Positions 1-6,454 of a stretch of DNA of 22,164 nt are shown one piece after another. This stretch comes from DATLYB01 sp964502525 (GTDB taxonomy: Bacteria > Bacteroidota > Bacteroidia > Chitinophagales > CAIOSU01). The stretch is taken from the NCBI GenBank assembly GCA_964502525.1, contig CAZCXH010000075.1, positions 1 through 22,164 of the forward strand, given 5' to 3'. The position numbers were made by a program, and so were the translations under genes. Below the pieces are notes generated by a model, which was not told where the DNA came from, did not search any database, and saw only the letters and a program-made list of their open reading frames with translations. Position 1 is the first letter of the stretch. Each line of letters opens with the position of its first letter.

Positions 1-1
1 C

Positions 2-250
2 CTGAGCAACCTGTTTTCAGAAGTGGAAGGAACCACCATCGAGAAATTCATCATCGCCCAGAAGATTGAAAAAGTGAAGGAATTGCTTGTTTATGACGAG
101 CTGTCGCTGAGCGAAATCGCCTACACAATGGGCTACAGCAGCGTGGCGCATCTTTCCAACCAATTCAAAAAAGTGACAGGGCTGACTCCGAGTTATTTTA
201 AAAGTATCGGTGCCAGAAAAAGAAAACCGCTTGATGAGGTATGCAGATAA
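2..250 (+). CDS. AraC-family transcriptional regulator, 3' part only
   Basis: This is the C-terminal end of an AraC/XylS-type DNA-binding protein; the frame is open to the window edge, so the start and any sensor domain lie upstream. About 82 residues are visible. They cover the end of the first helix-turn-helix and the second one: LSLSEIAYTMGYSSVAHLSN is followed by QFKKVTGLTPSYFK, the signature pattern in which the recognition helix precedes an F-K-x-x-x-G-x-T-P-x-x-[YF] motif. A GTG at position 23 opens an internal frame, but the homology begins before it, so it is not the true start. The protein ends with a short basic tail (ARKRKPLDEVCR). Family identity is firm. The target genes cannot be inferred, because the neighbours downstream are on the other strand and convergent. 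Confidence 0.9.
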   Translation: MSNLFSEVEGTTIEKFIIAQKIEKVKELLVYDELSLSEIAYTMGYSSVAHLSNQFKKVTGLTPSYFKSIGARKRKPLDEVCR

Positions 251-271
251 TCAATTCTGAATGGTCATCAG

Positions 272-374
272 TATACCGAAACAACTCCGGTTTTCGAACA
301 ATTGAACTGTAGAATGTTCGGTATTAACCAAGAGTACGTCTCTTTCCTTCGAAAATTCGACTACTCTTGGTATA
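272..374. repeat. Double-hairpin intergenic repeat, copy 1
   Basis: This is the first of two ~103 bp copies, about 85% identical by eye, in the gap between convergent genes. Both ends carry TATACC/GGTATA. Inside are two inverted repeats: ATACCGAA (273-280) with TTCGGTAT (317-324), and ACCAAGAGTA (327-336) with TACTCTTGGT (362-371). Each can fold as a stem-loop. It could act as a bidirectional terminator or be a small non-autonomous mobile repeat; the sequence does not decide between these. Confidence 0.75.
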
Positions 375-535
375 ATAATACCCCAACTATCCTGGCTGGT
401 TGAATGTGAAACAATGAATCATTAAGGGGTAATTTTCTTTGAATGAACTGTGCGGTTAAAAACATGAATATGTAAATCAGGGGAGGCGGAATATGTATTC
501 CCGGATGATCTTTACGATTTTCCATTTTGGATGAT

Positions 536-637
536 TATACCGAAACAAGACAGGTTTTCGAAAAATTGAGCGATAGAATGTCCGGTGTTAACCGAGAGTA
601 CGTCTCGTCCTTCGGAAATTCGACTACTCCCGGTATA
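536..637. repeat. Double-hairpin intergenic repeat, copy 2
   Basis: This is the second copy of the element at 272-374, in the same orientation and with one single-base length difference. It ends directly against the stop codon of the minus-strand MgtC-family gene, so transcripts of that gene run into it. Stem two is ACCGAGAGTA (591-600) with TACTCCCGGT (625-634). Relative to copy 1, an A-T pair has become G-C by changes on both sides, and a second position has become A/C, which is a U-G wobble in RNA read from the minus strand. This hints that folding is maintained. Confidence 0.75.
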
Positions 638-1321
638 TCAGTCGGTGGCGCCTGAAGTCCAGAAAACCTCTTTAATTGACGGATATTTTTTTAACTCGTT
701 GATGATGCTGTCAATTCCAGACGTGTCTGCATGGTCAAATTTTAGCTGAAAGATTAATTCATCATCATTTCTTTCAAATGTAAAATTTTGAATCTTCCAT
801 TCATGATCGCTTAATAAAATTTTCAGTAATTCGCTTTTGTTGGCGTTCAGGCCGGTAACAATTTTCAATGTCTTATGCTTGAATTTCCTGGAATATATCC
901 GCTCCAATGGTTGCAAAGCCCAAAGAATGATAAACGCAATTATCGTTGTGGCGCCTGCGGCAAAATACATTCCACCGCCTGTGGCAAGCCCGATGGCAGC
1001 AACCGTCCATAAACCGGAAGCTGTTGTCAAACCACGAATGGTGCCTTGTTTTAAGAATAAAATTGTTCCTGCGCCAATAAATCCTATGCCGGTGATAACT
1101 TGCGCTGCTATTCTTGAAGGGTCAAGCGCCACATGGTCTGTTCCTAAAATATCTGAAAATCCAAAGGCGGAAACAATCATTATCAGGCAAGATCCCACGC
1201 AAACCATCATGTGGGTTCTCATGCCGGCTGTCCAGTCCTTCCTTTCCCTTTCTAAACCGATGACCGCTCCGAAGAGGGAGGCTAAAGCTAACCGAAGCAT
1301 TATTTCACCCCAATCAAGCAT
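638..1321 (-). CDS. MgtC/SapB-family inner-membrane protein
   Basis: A 227-residue MgtC/SapB-family protein. In this family the N-terminal half forms several transmembrane helices; members are linked to magnesium limitation, acid or intracellular stress and ATP-synthase modulation, but most environmental homologues are uncharacterised. Visible hallmarks are LFGAVIGLERERK (residues ~17-29), the GMRTHMMVCVGS segment (~33-44), GIGFIGAGTILF (~78-89) and the IRGLTTASGLWTVAAIGLA stretch (~94-112), all in the conserved order. From about residue 150 a soluble tail of ~75 residues follows, resembling the ACT-like C-terminal domain of long MgtC proteins. It lies 43 bases downstream of a small membrane-protein gene on the same strand and is probably cotranscribed. 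The name mgtC is not assigned, because a virulence-type role cannot be read from sequence. Confidence 0.9.
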   Translation of the reverse strand: MLDWGEIMLRLALASLFGAVIGLERERKDWTAGMRTHMMVCVGSCLIMIVSAFGFSDILGTDHVALDPSRIAAQVITGIGFIGAGTILFLKQGTIRGLTTASGLWTVAAIGLATGGGMYFAAGATTIIAFIILWALQPLERIYSRKFKHKTLKIVTGLNANKSELLKILLSDHEWKIQNFTFERNDDELIFQLKFDHADTSGIDSIINELKKYPSIKEVFWTSGATD

Positions 1322-1364
1322 TTGTTCTTATGCCACAACGTCTTTAATTGGCATTCCAGCTATT

Positions 1365-1781
1365 TTATTTTTTGGATTCAGGTTCGCCTTCTTTCAATTC
1401 TTCTTTATTAATGACTTTCCCTCCTAAAAATGCGCCAAGGGTTCCCAGCACGGTTCCTATTGAAAAAGGAATGAGTGCGATGCCAAAAAGCGAAGCGGAT
1501 GCTGGAAAACCTTTATCCGTTATTTTGCTCATCATGCCGGGCAGGGAAATATTGAATGACATAATAATGGAACCGATCAAAATCAAAAACAGCGTGAGGC
1601 CGGTGCCGATGGTCAAGCCGATGATTACGGCACCCTTCCATTTTGCGCGCGCCCTCAGTCCCGCAAAAAAGCCGCCTATCAGCGGACCTAAGGGGCCCGT
1701 TATGAAATGAAGAATGGGGGGAAGCAGGCAGCCCACCGAAATTCCCAATCCAATCAATCCTGATAAAATATACTTCTTCAC
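1365..1781 (-). CDS. Small multi-pass membrane protein, unknown function
   Basis: A 138-residue hydrophobic protein that I cannot assign to a named family. It appears to have about four membrane segments: residues ~4-28 (LSGLIGLGISVGCLLPPILH), ~30-45 (glycine/proline-rich GPLGPLIGGFFAG), ~52-75 (a long I/L/G stretch) and ~94-122 (LFGIALIPFSIGTVLGTLGA), followed by a charged tail (KEELKEGEPESKK). The glycine-rich pattern resembles DUF5518-like or other small archaeal/bacterial membrane proteins, which is only a loose similarity. A TAnnTTTG promoter box lies 68 bases upstream, and the MgtC-family gene follows after 43 bases, so the two probably form an operon. The ATG start fits the first hydrophobic segment well. 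Confidence 0.7.
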   Translation of the reverse strand: MKKYILSGLIGLGISVGCLLPPILHFITGPLGPLIGGFFAGLRARAKWKGAVIIGLTIGTGLTLFLILIGSIIMSFNISLPGMMSKITDKGFPASASLFGIALIPFSIGTVLGTLGAFLGGKVINKEELKEGEPESKK

Positions 1782-1848
1782 AGGAAGCGCAACGGGATAT
1801 TCAATTTCTTTTGATGCATTAAATTTGAAATTGCAACGAACAATGGAG

Positions 1849-1856
1849 CAAAATTA
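1849..1856 (-). promoter_or_regulatory. Putative Bacteroidota -7 box (TAATTTTG)
   Basis: Read on the minus strand this is TAATTTTG, a full match to the Bacteroidota sigma-ABfr -7 consensus TAnnTTTG. It lies 68 bases upstream of the small membrane-protein start and would drive that gene and the MgtC-family gene. No well-spaced -33 TTG is evident. Confidence 0.4.
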
Positions 1857-2230
1857 CTGCAAAGCGGCAAGGGAACGGACGAACGACCTGCCGATTTTAA
1901 AAAGAAGCGTTAGCACGAAGCGCGATAATGAAAAATAGAGACCTGCACAGCGGCATTCCAGTTATTTGTAACTATTCGACACACTTCAGTGGCGTACAAT
2001 TCAATAATCCTCCTTCAGCGCGACTCAATAGTATCTGTTTATCTTATCATTTTGCTTGTACCCGCCCTCCGGATATGAAATAAAAATTTATCCAAACCCC
2101 GCAACTCTCAGCTAATTACTGCTTCGTTCGTTCCCCTGGAGCAGGTGAATATTTACAATACCACCAGGCAACCGGTGCAGAGGATTTCAATTTATTTATA
2201 TAGTATTTTATGTTTATTTAGTTCAACTCG

Positions 2231-2390
2231 GAAACCCACCGCCTTAGGCGGTGGTTATGTTCTTTCGGCTATGCCTTCCGCGCTGGCTCTTGCTTCCTTC
2301 ATGCGCTGACAGAAGCGATGGCTCGTGCGGGGAGCACCCTACGGGTGCTTGCATTTTAAATCCACCTGCTTTGCAGGTGGTGGTTTAATT
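2231..2390. mobile_element. Likely non-autonomous IS200/IS605-type relic with end hairpins
   Basis: Three perfect stem-loops sit within 145 bases: CCACCGCC-TTA-GGCGGTGG (2236-2254), AGCACCC-TAC-GGGTGCT (2333-2349) and CCACCTGC-TTT-GCAGGTGG (2362-2380). The two outer hairpins share the CCACC/GGTGG base and differ inside by paired changes. Subterminal GC-rich hairpins with a 3-base loop and no terminal inverted repeats are typical of IS200/IS605 ends and of palindrome-associated non-autonomous derivatives. No tnpA or tnpB frame is present. The middle part (2255-2332) is GC-rich against an AT-rich background. It could instead be a structured RNA. Boundaries are approximate. Confidence 0.5.
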
Positions 2391-2494
2391 ATTCGCTCAA
2401 TCTGCCCCGGGGCGCATCATGCCGTTCTCGCCCTGGCAGCCGAATTATTTGAAGTGATGCTATCGCGCAGAGGGATTTGAACTGCCGTTTTCGT

Positions 2495-2502
2495 TACCTT
2501 TG
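2495..2502 (+). promoter_or_regulatory. Putative Bacteroidota -7 box (TACCTTTG)
   Basis: TACCTTTG matches the TAnnTTTG consensus fully and lies 22 bases before the ATG of the phosphodiesterase gene. A TTTG at 2476-2479 could serve as the -33 element, although its 15-base spacer is a little short. The implied leader is about 15-18 bases. Confidence 0.5.
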
Positions 2503-2524
2503 AAGCACATAAACATCATCGAAA

Positions 2525-3757
2525 ATGAAATCAGCATTTACACTGTTCCTGCTTCTCCTGTTTTTGCAATTTCCCAGCCTTGCCGGTCAGCCGCGCAAAG
2601 TGCTGCTCATCGGCATTGACGGCTGCCGCTCGGATGCGCTGCAGCAAGCCGCCACTCCGAATATTGACGGTTTGCTTTCCGGCAGTCTTTATTCGCTTGA
2701 TTCGTGGCATACAGGCATCACTTTTTCCGGACCTTCATGGACAACCATCCTCACGGGTGTGCAATGGGACAAACATGGAGTAACAGGCAATACATTCACC
2801 GGCAGCAACTTCAACAATTATCCGGCATTTCCTAAGCGCGCGAAAGAACTCAAGCCAAACCTCACCTGCGTGGAGGTGGTGGAATGGGACCCGCTTGCCG
2901 ACAATTTTTACAATGACGGCTGGGATAAAAAAATAAAGGTTGCCGATGGCAGCACCTTTCCTACGGCTGATTCAGCCATCATCCAACTGCAGGACACCGC
3001 CCTTGATGTATTGTTTGCTTATTTTGACCATGTTGATCTCACGGGGCACAACACAACATTTTCTCCCTCTAATCCAGCCTACATTGCAGCCATTGAACAG
3101 GTTGACAGCGCCATCGGCATGGTGCTGTCAGCGCTTTATGCGCGCCCGGCTTATGCAAATGAAGACTGGCTCATTTTGCTGATAACTGACCATGGTGGAA
3201 ACGGTCTTTTCCATGGCGGAAATTCCGATGAAGAGCGCCACATCTGGTGGATAGCAAGCGGCAGCGCGGTTGTGCATGAACAAATCACCGCTGCCGACCC
3301 CGGAACCTACAATTGCCAGTTCATCGCCATTTTTGATACGACCTGTGTTGACGACAACCTGATGCGGCAGTCGCCCACCCATCCTGATATTGCCGTAACA
3401 GCCATTCATCATTTGATTTTCGACACGGGCGTAAATCCCGAAACAAAAGCGGATTGGCAGTTGGATGGAAAATCGTGGCTCACGCTGCCGCCAAACGCAA
3501 TCGCTGAACAAAATGCAAACAACGCAATCTCTGTTTTTCCCAATCCCTCTACACGTGAAATTTTCGTTGTCAGTGAATCTCCTGTTTTAGAAGCAGAAAT
3601 ACTCGATATGTTCGGCAATAAAATGAACATTTCATCATCCACCCTGCCGGCTGACAAATTTTTATTTACAGTTGATCACCTTGCTACAGGCTGTTACATC
3701 CTACAGGTGCGAACAGACAAACAAAGAAGTATGCAAAAAATTAGCGTGATGCGTTAG
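2525..3757 (+). CDS. Secreted alkaline-phosphatase-superfamily phosphodiesterase with T9SS sorting domain
   Basis: A 410-residue exported hydrolase of the type I phosphodiesterase/nucleotide pyrophosphatase branch of the alkaline phosphatase superfamily. Residues 1-20 are a signal peptide. The two-metal centre is visible: IGIDGCRSDAL with Asp32; the nucleophile region SWTTILTG with Thr74 the likely nucleophile; DHVDLTGH with Asp171 and His175; and ITDHGGN with Asp222 and His223. The final metal histidine is probably among FHGGN (230) or THPD (286). After residue ~333, ISVFPNPST opens a type-A T9SS C-terminal sorting domain running to the end (VDHLATGCYILQV). The enzyme is therefore expected outside the outer membrane. 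The substrate is unknown: a phosphate diester, nucleotide or phospholipid are all possible. It is transcribed alone, and the next gene is convergent 16 bases away. Confidence 0.9.
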   Translation: MKSAFTLFLLLLFLQFPSLAGQPRKVLLIGIDGCRSDALQQAATPNIDGLLSGSLYSLDSWHTGITFSGPSWTTILTGVQWDKHGVTGNTFTGSNFNNYPAFPKRAKELKPNLTCVEVVEWDPLADNFYNDGWDKKIKVADGSTFPTADSAIIQLQDTALDVLFAYFDHVDLTGHNTTFSPSNPAYIAAIEQVDSAIGMVLSALYARPAYANEDWLILLITDHGGNGLFHGGNSDEERHIWWIASGSAVVHEQITAADPGTYNCQFIAIFDTTCVDDNLMRQSPTHPDIAVTAIHHLIFDTGVNPETKADWQLDGKSWLTLPPNAIAEQNANNAISVFPNPSTREIFVVSESPVLEAEILDMFGNKMNISSSTLPADKFLFTVDHLATGCYILQVRTDKQRSMQKISVMR

Positions 3758-3773
3758 AATGCATCCCCCTCAA

Positions 3774-4514
3774 TTACCCGAAAATCTTCACCAGTCCGAA
3801 TACCACTCCAATCACAGTTAATGCGGCAATACCTAAAATGAAGTATGCGCCTTTGGTCATTTCTGCAATATCCTTCTTGACTTCATTACGGTCGTTCACA
3901 TTCGGAAATTCAGTTTTTGGAATTTCCTTCCCGAGAAATTTACACAGCGGCTCCCAGCCCTGATCAGCAGAGAAAATCAACAATTTTTCCGGAGGCACCG
4001 TTGCCTTCACATCTTCAATATGTTTCTGATAATGCGCCATGGCGCGTGACTTGTCGGACATCGTTCCTTTGTGCGACCGTTGCCAAATTAATTTCTGCGT
4101 CATATTACCCATCTTGCGTCCGAAAGGCGTCAATAGCTTCAGCACTTTAAACTGCCACATGATTTCCGTAAAGTAAATCGTATCAATGGTGCTTTCATAC
4201 CATGCTTCCGCACCGCGCGGATGCAGCGTCAGCAACACCTTTGCCTCGGGATAAGCAACCATCAACTCCTTCCACACGCAGCAGGCGGGGTTATCAACCG
4301 AAGCGGTATAGTTCTTAAAAACCTCATCCCAATTATGTTGCTGCCCGGAGGGCGAGTTGGCTACGTTGTTCCAAAAGTCAAGATGCGTCTTGTTGTCTTT
4401 GTTCCTGATGACCTCAAACATGTGGTAACAAGGGTACCCGAGTTCTTTCAGGGCAGTGTAGGTTGACAGCGTTCCGGTTCTGCCGAAACCGGCTCCGATA
4501 ATTTGCAGGCTCAT
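3774..4514 (-). CDS. Sulfotransferase-family P-loop protein with C-terminal membrane anchor
   Basis: A 246-residue protein resembling the Sulfotransfer_4 family. The N-terminal GAGFGRTGTLSTYTALKELG (residues ~7-26) contains the P-loop-like 5'-phosphosulfate binding motif GRTGT typical of PAPS-dependent sulfotransferases. CYHMFEV, VWKELMVAYPEAKVLLTLHP (~92-111) and WYEST follow in the order seen in the family. Residues ~222-245 form a hydrophobic helix (AYFILGIAALTVIGVVFGLV), so the enzyme is probably anchored in the inner membrane with its catalytic part in the cytoplasm. Many bacterial members lack a proven acceptor, and sulfotransferase activity here is inferred from the family. It is a single gene, convergent with the phosphodiesterase and 154 bases from the DUF488 gene. 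No clear promoter box was found. Confidence 0.8.
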   Translation of the reverse strand: MSLQIIGAGFGRTGTLSTYTALKELGYPCYHMFEVIRNKDNKTHLDFWNNVANSPSGQQHNWDEVFKNYTASVDNPACCVWKELMVAYPEAKVLLTLHPRGAEAWYESTIDTIYFTEIMWQFKVLKLLTPFGRKMGNMTQKLIWQRSHKGTMSDKSRAMAHYQKHIEDVKATVPPEKLLIFSADQGWEPLCKFLGKEIPKTEFPNVNDRNEVKKDIAEMTKGAYFILGIAALTVIGVVFGLVKIFG

Positions 4515-4668
4515 GAGGTTGCAGGCTTAGGAAACGCTAATATAATACTGTTGTGCGATCTGCCCGAATGGAAAGTGATGTCCGCAAGTCAGCGGTTACC
4601 GGAGGCAATACGCGGCTGAAGACGAACAGTGAGGGGGAAATATTATTCATGGGACATAACCAACGGTC

Positions 4669-5199
4669 TCACATCGTATTATAAAATAAATTGCCTTGTT
4701 CAAGACGCGCTGCAGCAGTGAAAGGATGCGCTGCAGCTTTCCCTTCAGATTGAATGTGCAACACCTGCCAGCCCTTCGTTTTCAGGTAATCCGAAACAAG
4801 CGAACGATGGCAGCGCCACCATACTGCTTCTGAACACATATAAGCCGTCTTCTGTGTTTGCGCAAGCTCGTCCAGCCGGGCGATTGCTTTTCTGAACTCC
4901 GCTGTTTCCATGTAATCGGCATACCCTCTGAAAGCTTCGTTTCGCCAGGCCGTATTCACCGAATCGGGACGAGGCCTCCTGCGCCCACCGAGTTCCGGGA
5001 AATGGATGTAGCCGATTCCCGCATCCTTTAACGACAACTTCATCGCCTCTTTATTGAAATACGGATACCGCCTTGAACCGGGATAACTCCTGATGTCCGC
5101 AAGCAGTTGAATATCGAAAGATTGGAGCATCAAAAGAAACTCCTCCATTGAACGGGTGGAGTGACCGATAGTGAAGATGGAACCGGCAGGCATATTCAT
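4669..5199 (-). CDS. DUF488 family protein
   Basis: A 176-residue member of the DUF488 family, a widespread small bacterial domain without an established biochemical role. Recognisable conserved blocks are FTIGHSTRSMEEFL (residues ~9-22), LADIRSYPGSRRYPYFNKE (~34-52), YIHFPELGGRR (~64-74) and the C-terminal MCSEAVWWRCHRSLVSDYL (~120-138). The last block carries the family's Cys-Glu and Cys-His-Arg residues, which suggest a catalytic or metal-binding pocket. No signal peptide or membrane segment is seen, so it should be cytoplasmic. An in-frame Met at residue 3 is an equally good start. The gene stands alone between the sulfotransferase and the PorP gene, and the context gives no hint of pathway. 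Confidence 0.85.
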   Translation of the reverse strand: MNMPAGSIFTIGHSTRSMEEFLLMLQSFDIQLLADIRSYPGSRRYPYFNKEAMKLSLKDAGIGYIHFPELGGRRRPRPDSVNTAWRNEAFRGYADYMETAEFRKAIARLDELAQTQKTAYMCSEAVWWRCHRSLVSDYLKTKGWQVLHIQSEGKAAAHPFTAAARLEQGNLFYNTM

Positions 5200-5309
5200 T
5201 TTGCAACTATAAAATTACGAAGGACTTTTTCTGACCGGTACCTGAATCAGACTGGGAGGGAAAGCGGATGCGCTTGAAGAGGCTTGCAATGAACGAAACC
5301 AACCTCGCC

Positions 5310-6311
5310 TCACAACCTCGGGCACGGCATCATTTTTCCGCCCGCGGGTTTTTTCCCGCCAGCATACACCAATGAAAATTCAAATGCGCCACGGGAGTTG
5401 GAAGCATCTTTCAAGGATGAAAGATTCACGTCATAGCTGAAAAGAAACCGAGCGTTTTTGATTTTGTAACCCACCGGAAAAATCAGCGCATCTTTTATTC
5501 TGCCGTGAATGCCGAAGTAAAATGTTCCCATATCTTTCTTCGTGTTAGAAAGCGAATATCCAAGCAGCGTTCCCAGCACCGTTTCCATCGCTTTTTTCTG
5601 AAGGGTGAAAACAGCAGACGGCTCAATGCTCAGATGCCTGCCAACATGCCCCTGCGCGCCAGCATGAATCACCGGGCGCAATCCTGTTTTATTATCACTG
5701 CCATAAAAGCTGTCATCAGGGCGGATGATGTGGCGGACGGAGCCTCCTGCAAAGACAACCACATCTTTTGAAGGAAGAAACGACAACTGCAATCCCGCGC
5801 TCATATCCGGTTTCCAGCTTGCATCACTTTGAAAAGCATTTTCTTCACCGCTTGTTGCAGACTGGTCGAACAGAACATCATTCCACTGATTATCGAAATA
5901 AAATTTGTTGAAATCAATATTGCGCTGGAACATGCCGCCCTGCACACCAAGCGATAAGAAAACTTTTTCCGAGCCTAATGATTTGTGAAATGCTGCAGAA
6001 AGCATGAATTGCGTGGTGGTCAGTTCTCCGCTGCCGGCTTTGTCATGTGCGAAAAGCACACCAAGCCCCAGCCAGTCGCCCGACTTGAATTTTCCTTTCA
6101 GCAATCCGAAATCCGCATAAACGGATGCGGTGTTAAACGGCACCGGCAGGCTTCTCCACTGGTTGCGATAATTCGCACCGATGCGGTATTGTCCGTCAAA
6201 GAAACCGGTTTGAGCGGGATTCAATGTTAATGGCGAGGCGTAGAATTGAGAGAAGTGGATGTCCTGTGCAGAAGATGTAAGACAATAGATAATAGATGTT
6301 AGACAAATCAT
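5310..6311 (-). CDS. PorP/SprF-family type IX secretion outer-membrane protein
   Basis: A PorP/SprF-like beta-barrel outer-membrane protein. It partners with type-B T9SS cargo by helping export or anchor it on the cell surface. The mature start AQDIHFSQFYASPLTLNPAQTG is the family signature; GANYRNQW, the VYADF region and a barrel-like pattern of alternating hydrophobic strands follow. I chose the ATG at 6311, which gives 333 residues and a compact signal peptide (MICLTSIIYCLTSSAQ). The frame is open back to an ATG at 6425, but those extra 38 residues (MRFEKLRMTNYDLRM...) are basic, not signal-like, and encoded by intergenic repeat DNA. The tail (GGKKPAGGKMMPCPRL) is unusual. It lies directly downstream of the PKD/type-B sorting protein gene, the standard cargo-partner arrangement. 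Confidence 0.88.
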   Translation of the reverse strand: MICLTSIIYCLTSSAQDIHFSQFYASPLTLNPAQTGFFDGQYRIGANYRNQWRSLPVPFNTASVYADFGLLKGKFKSGDWLGLGVLFAHDKAGSGELTTTQFMLSAAFHKSLGSEKVFLSLGVQGGMFQRNIDFNKFYFDNQWNDVLFDQSATSGEENAFQSDASWKPDMSAGLQLSFLPSKDVVVFAGGSVRHIIRPDDSFYGSDNKTGLRPVIHAGAQGHVGRHLSIEPSAVFTLQKKAMETVLGTLLGYSLSNTKKDMGTFYFGIHGRIKDALIFPVGYKIKNARFLFSYDVNLSSLKDASNSRGAFEFSLVYAGGKKPAGGKMMPCPRL

Positions 6312-6444
6312 CCCCCTGCAAGCGCGCCATGCGTGCACGCTCCCCCTTCGCATACGCTGCAAGCGAGCGCACAAGGGGGACATTCGTAAATCGTAATTCG
6401 TCATTCGTAATTTCTCAAATCTCATGTCTAAAATCTAACATCTA
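6293..6444. repeat. Intergenic inverted-repeat element overlapping the PorP gene start
   Basis: An 11-base perfect inverted repeat, TAGATGTTAGA (6293-6303) and TCTAACATCTA (6434-6444), encloses three parts. The first is a GC-rich core with a CCCCCTT (6342-6348)/AAGGGGG (6373-6379) stem. The second is a short array of ATTCGTAA-like units (6382-6413). The third is a TCTAAAA-like array (about 6426-6456). Such low-complexity word arrays are common between genes in Bacteroidota. The element fills the gap between the PKD protein stop and the PorP start, and its inner arm runs into the PorP signal-peptide codons. Confidence 0.65.
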
Positions 6445-6454
6445 AAATCTAAAA

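Larger units (their letters stand above)
1782..2524. other. Long intergenic region without a convincing gene
   Basis: This gap of 743 bases separates divergent genes. It holds the promoter box of the minus-strand membrane operon (1849-1856), an AT-rich unassigned stretch (about 1940-2220), a three-hairpin IS200/IS605-like relic (about 2231-2390) and the promoter of the phosphodiesterase gene (2495-2502). A short open frame at 1714-1938 overlaps the membrane-protein gene on the other strand and has no protein-like features. I see no tRNA or small RNA that I can name. Confidence 0.6.

Noticed and set aside
272..637. Integron attC-like sites or a CRISPR array, suggested by the paired repeats
   Set aside because: Only two copies exist 264 bases apart, with no cassette frames, no integrase and no uniform spacers; the internal structure is two separate stem-loops.
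837..1427. 196-codon open frame on the plus strand across the MgtC-family gene
   Set aside because: It is antisense to a well-conserved MgtC-family protein and spans two minus-strand genes. Its proline/valine-rich composition is typical of a shadow frame.
1714..1938. Small plus-strand open frame in the gap after the membrane-protein gene
   Set aside because: It starts inside the minus-strand gene and crosses that gene's promoter box; the product has no signal, repeat or family resemblance.
2468..2490. GGATTTGAAC string resembling the T-arm of a tRNA read on the minus strand
   Set aside because: The flanking bases do not form a T-stem (GGCAG versus CCCTC), and no anticodon or acceptor stem is nearby. 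The TTTG is better explained as a possible -33 promoter element.
5325..5365. GCGGG-TTTTTT-CCCGC stem as an intrinsic terminator of the PorP gene
   Set aside because: It lies inside the coding end of the gene, its T-run is the loop in one orientation, and no T-tract follows the stem on the transcribed strand.
6311..6425. N-terminal extension of the PorP-like protein from the ATG at 6425
   Set aside because: It encodes a basic, repeat-derived leader before a good signal peptide and would block export; the start at 6311 gives the usual family length.
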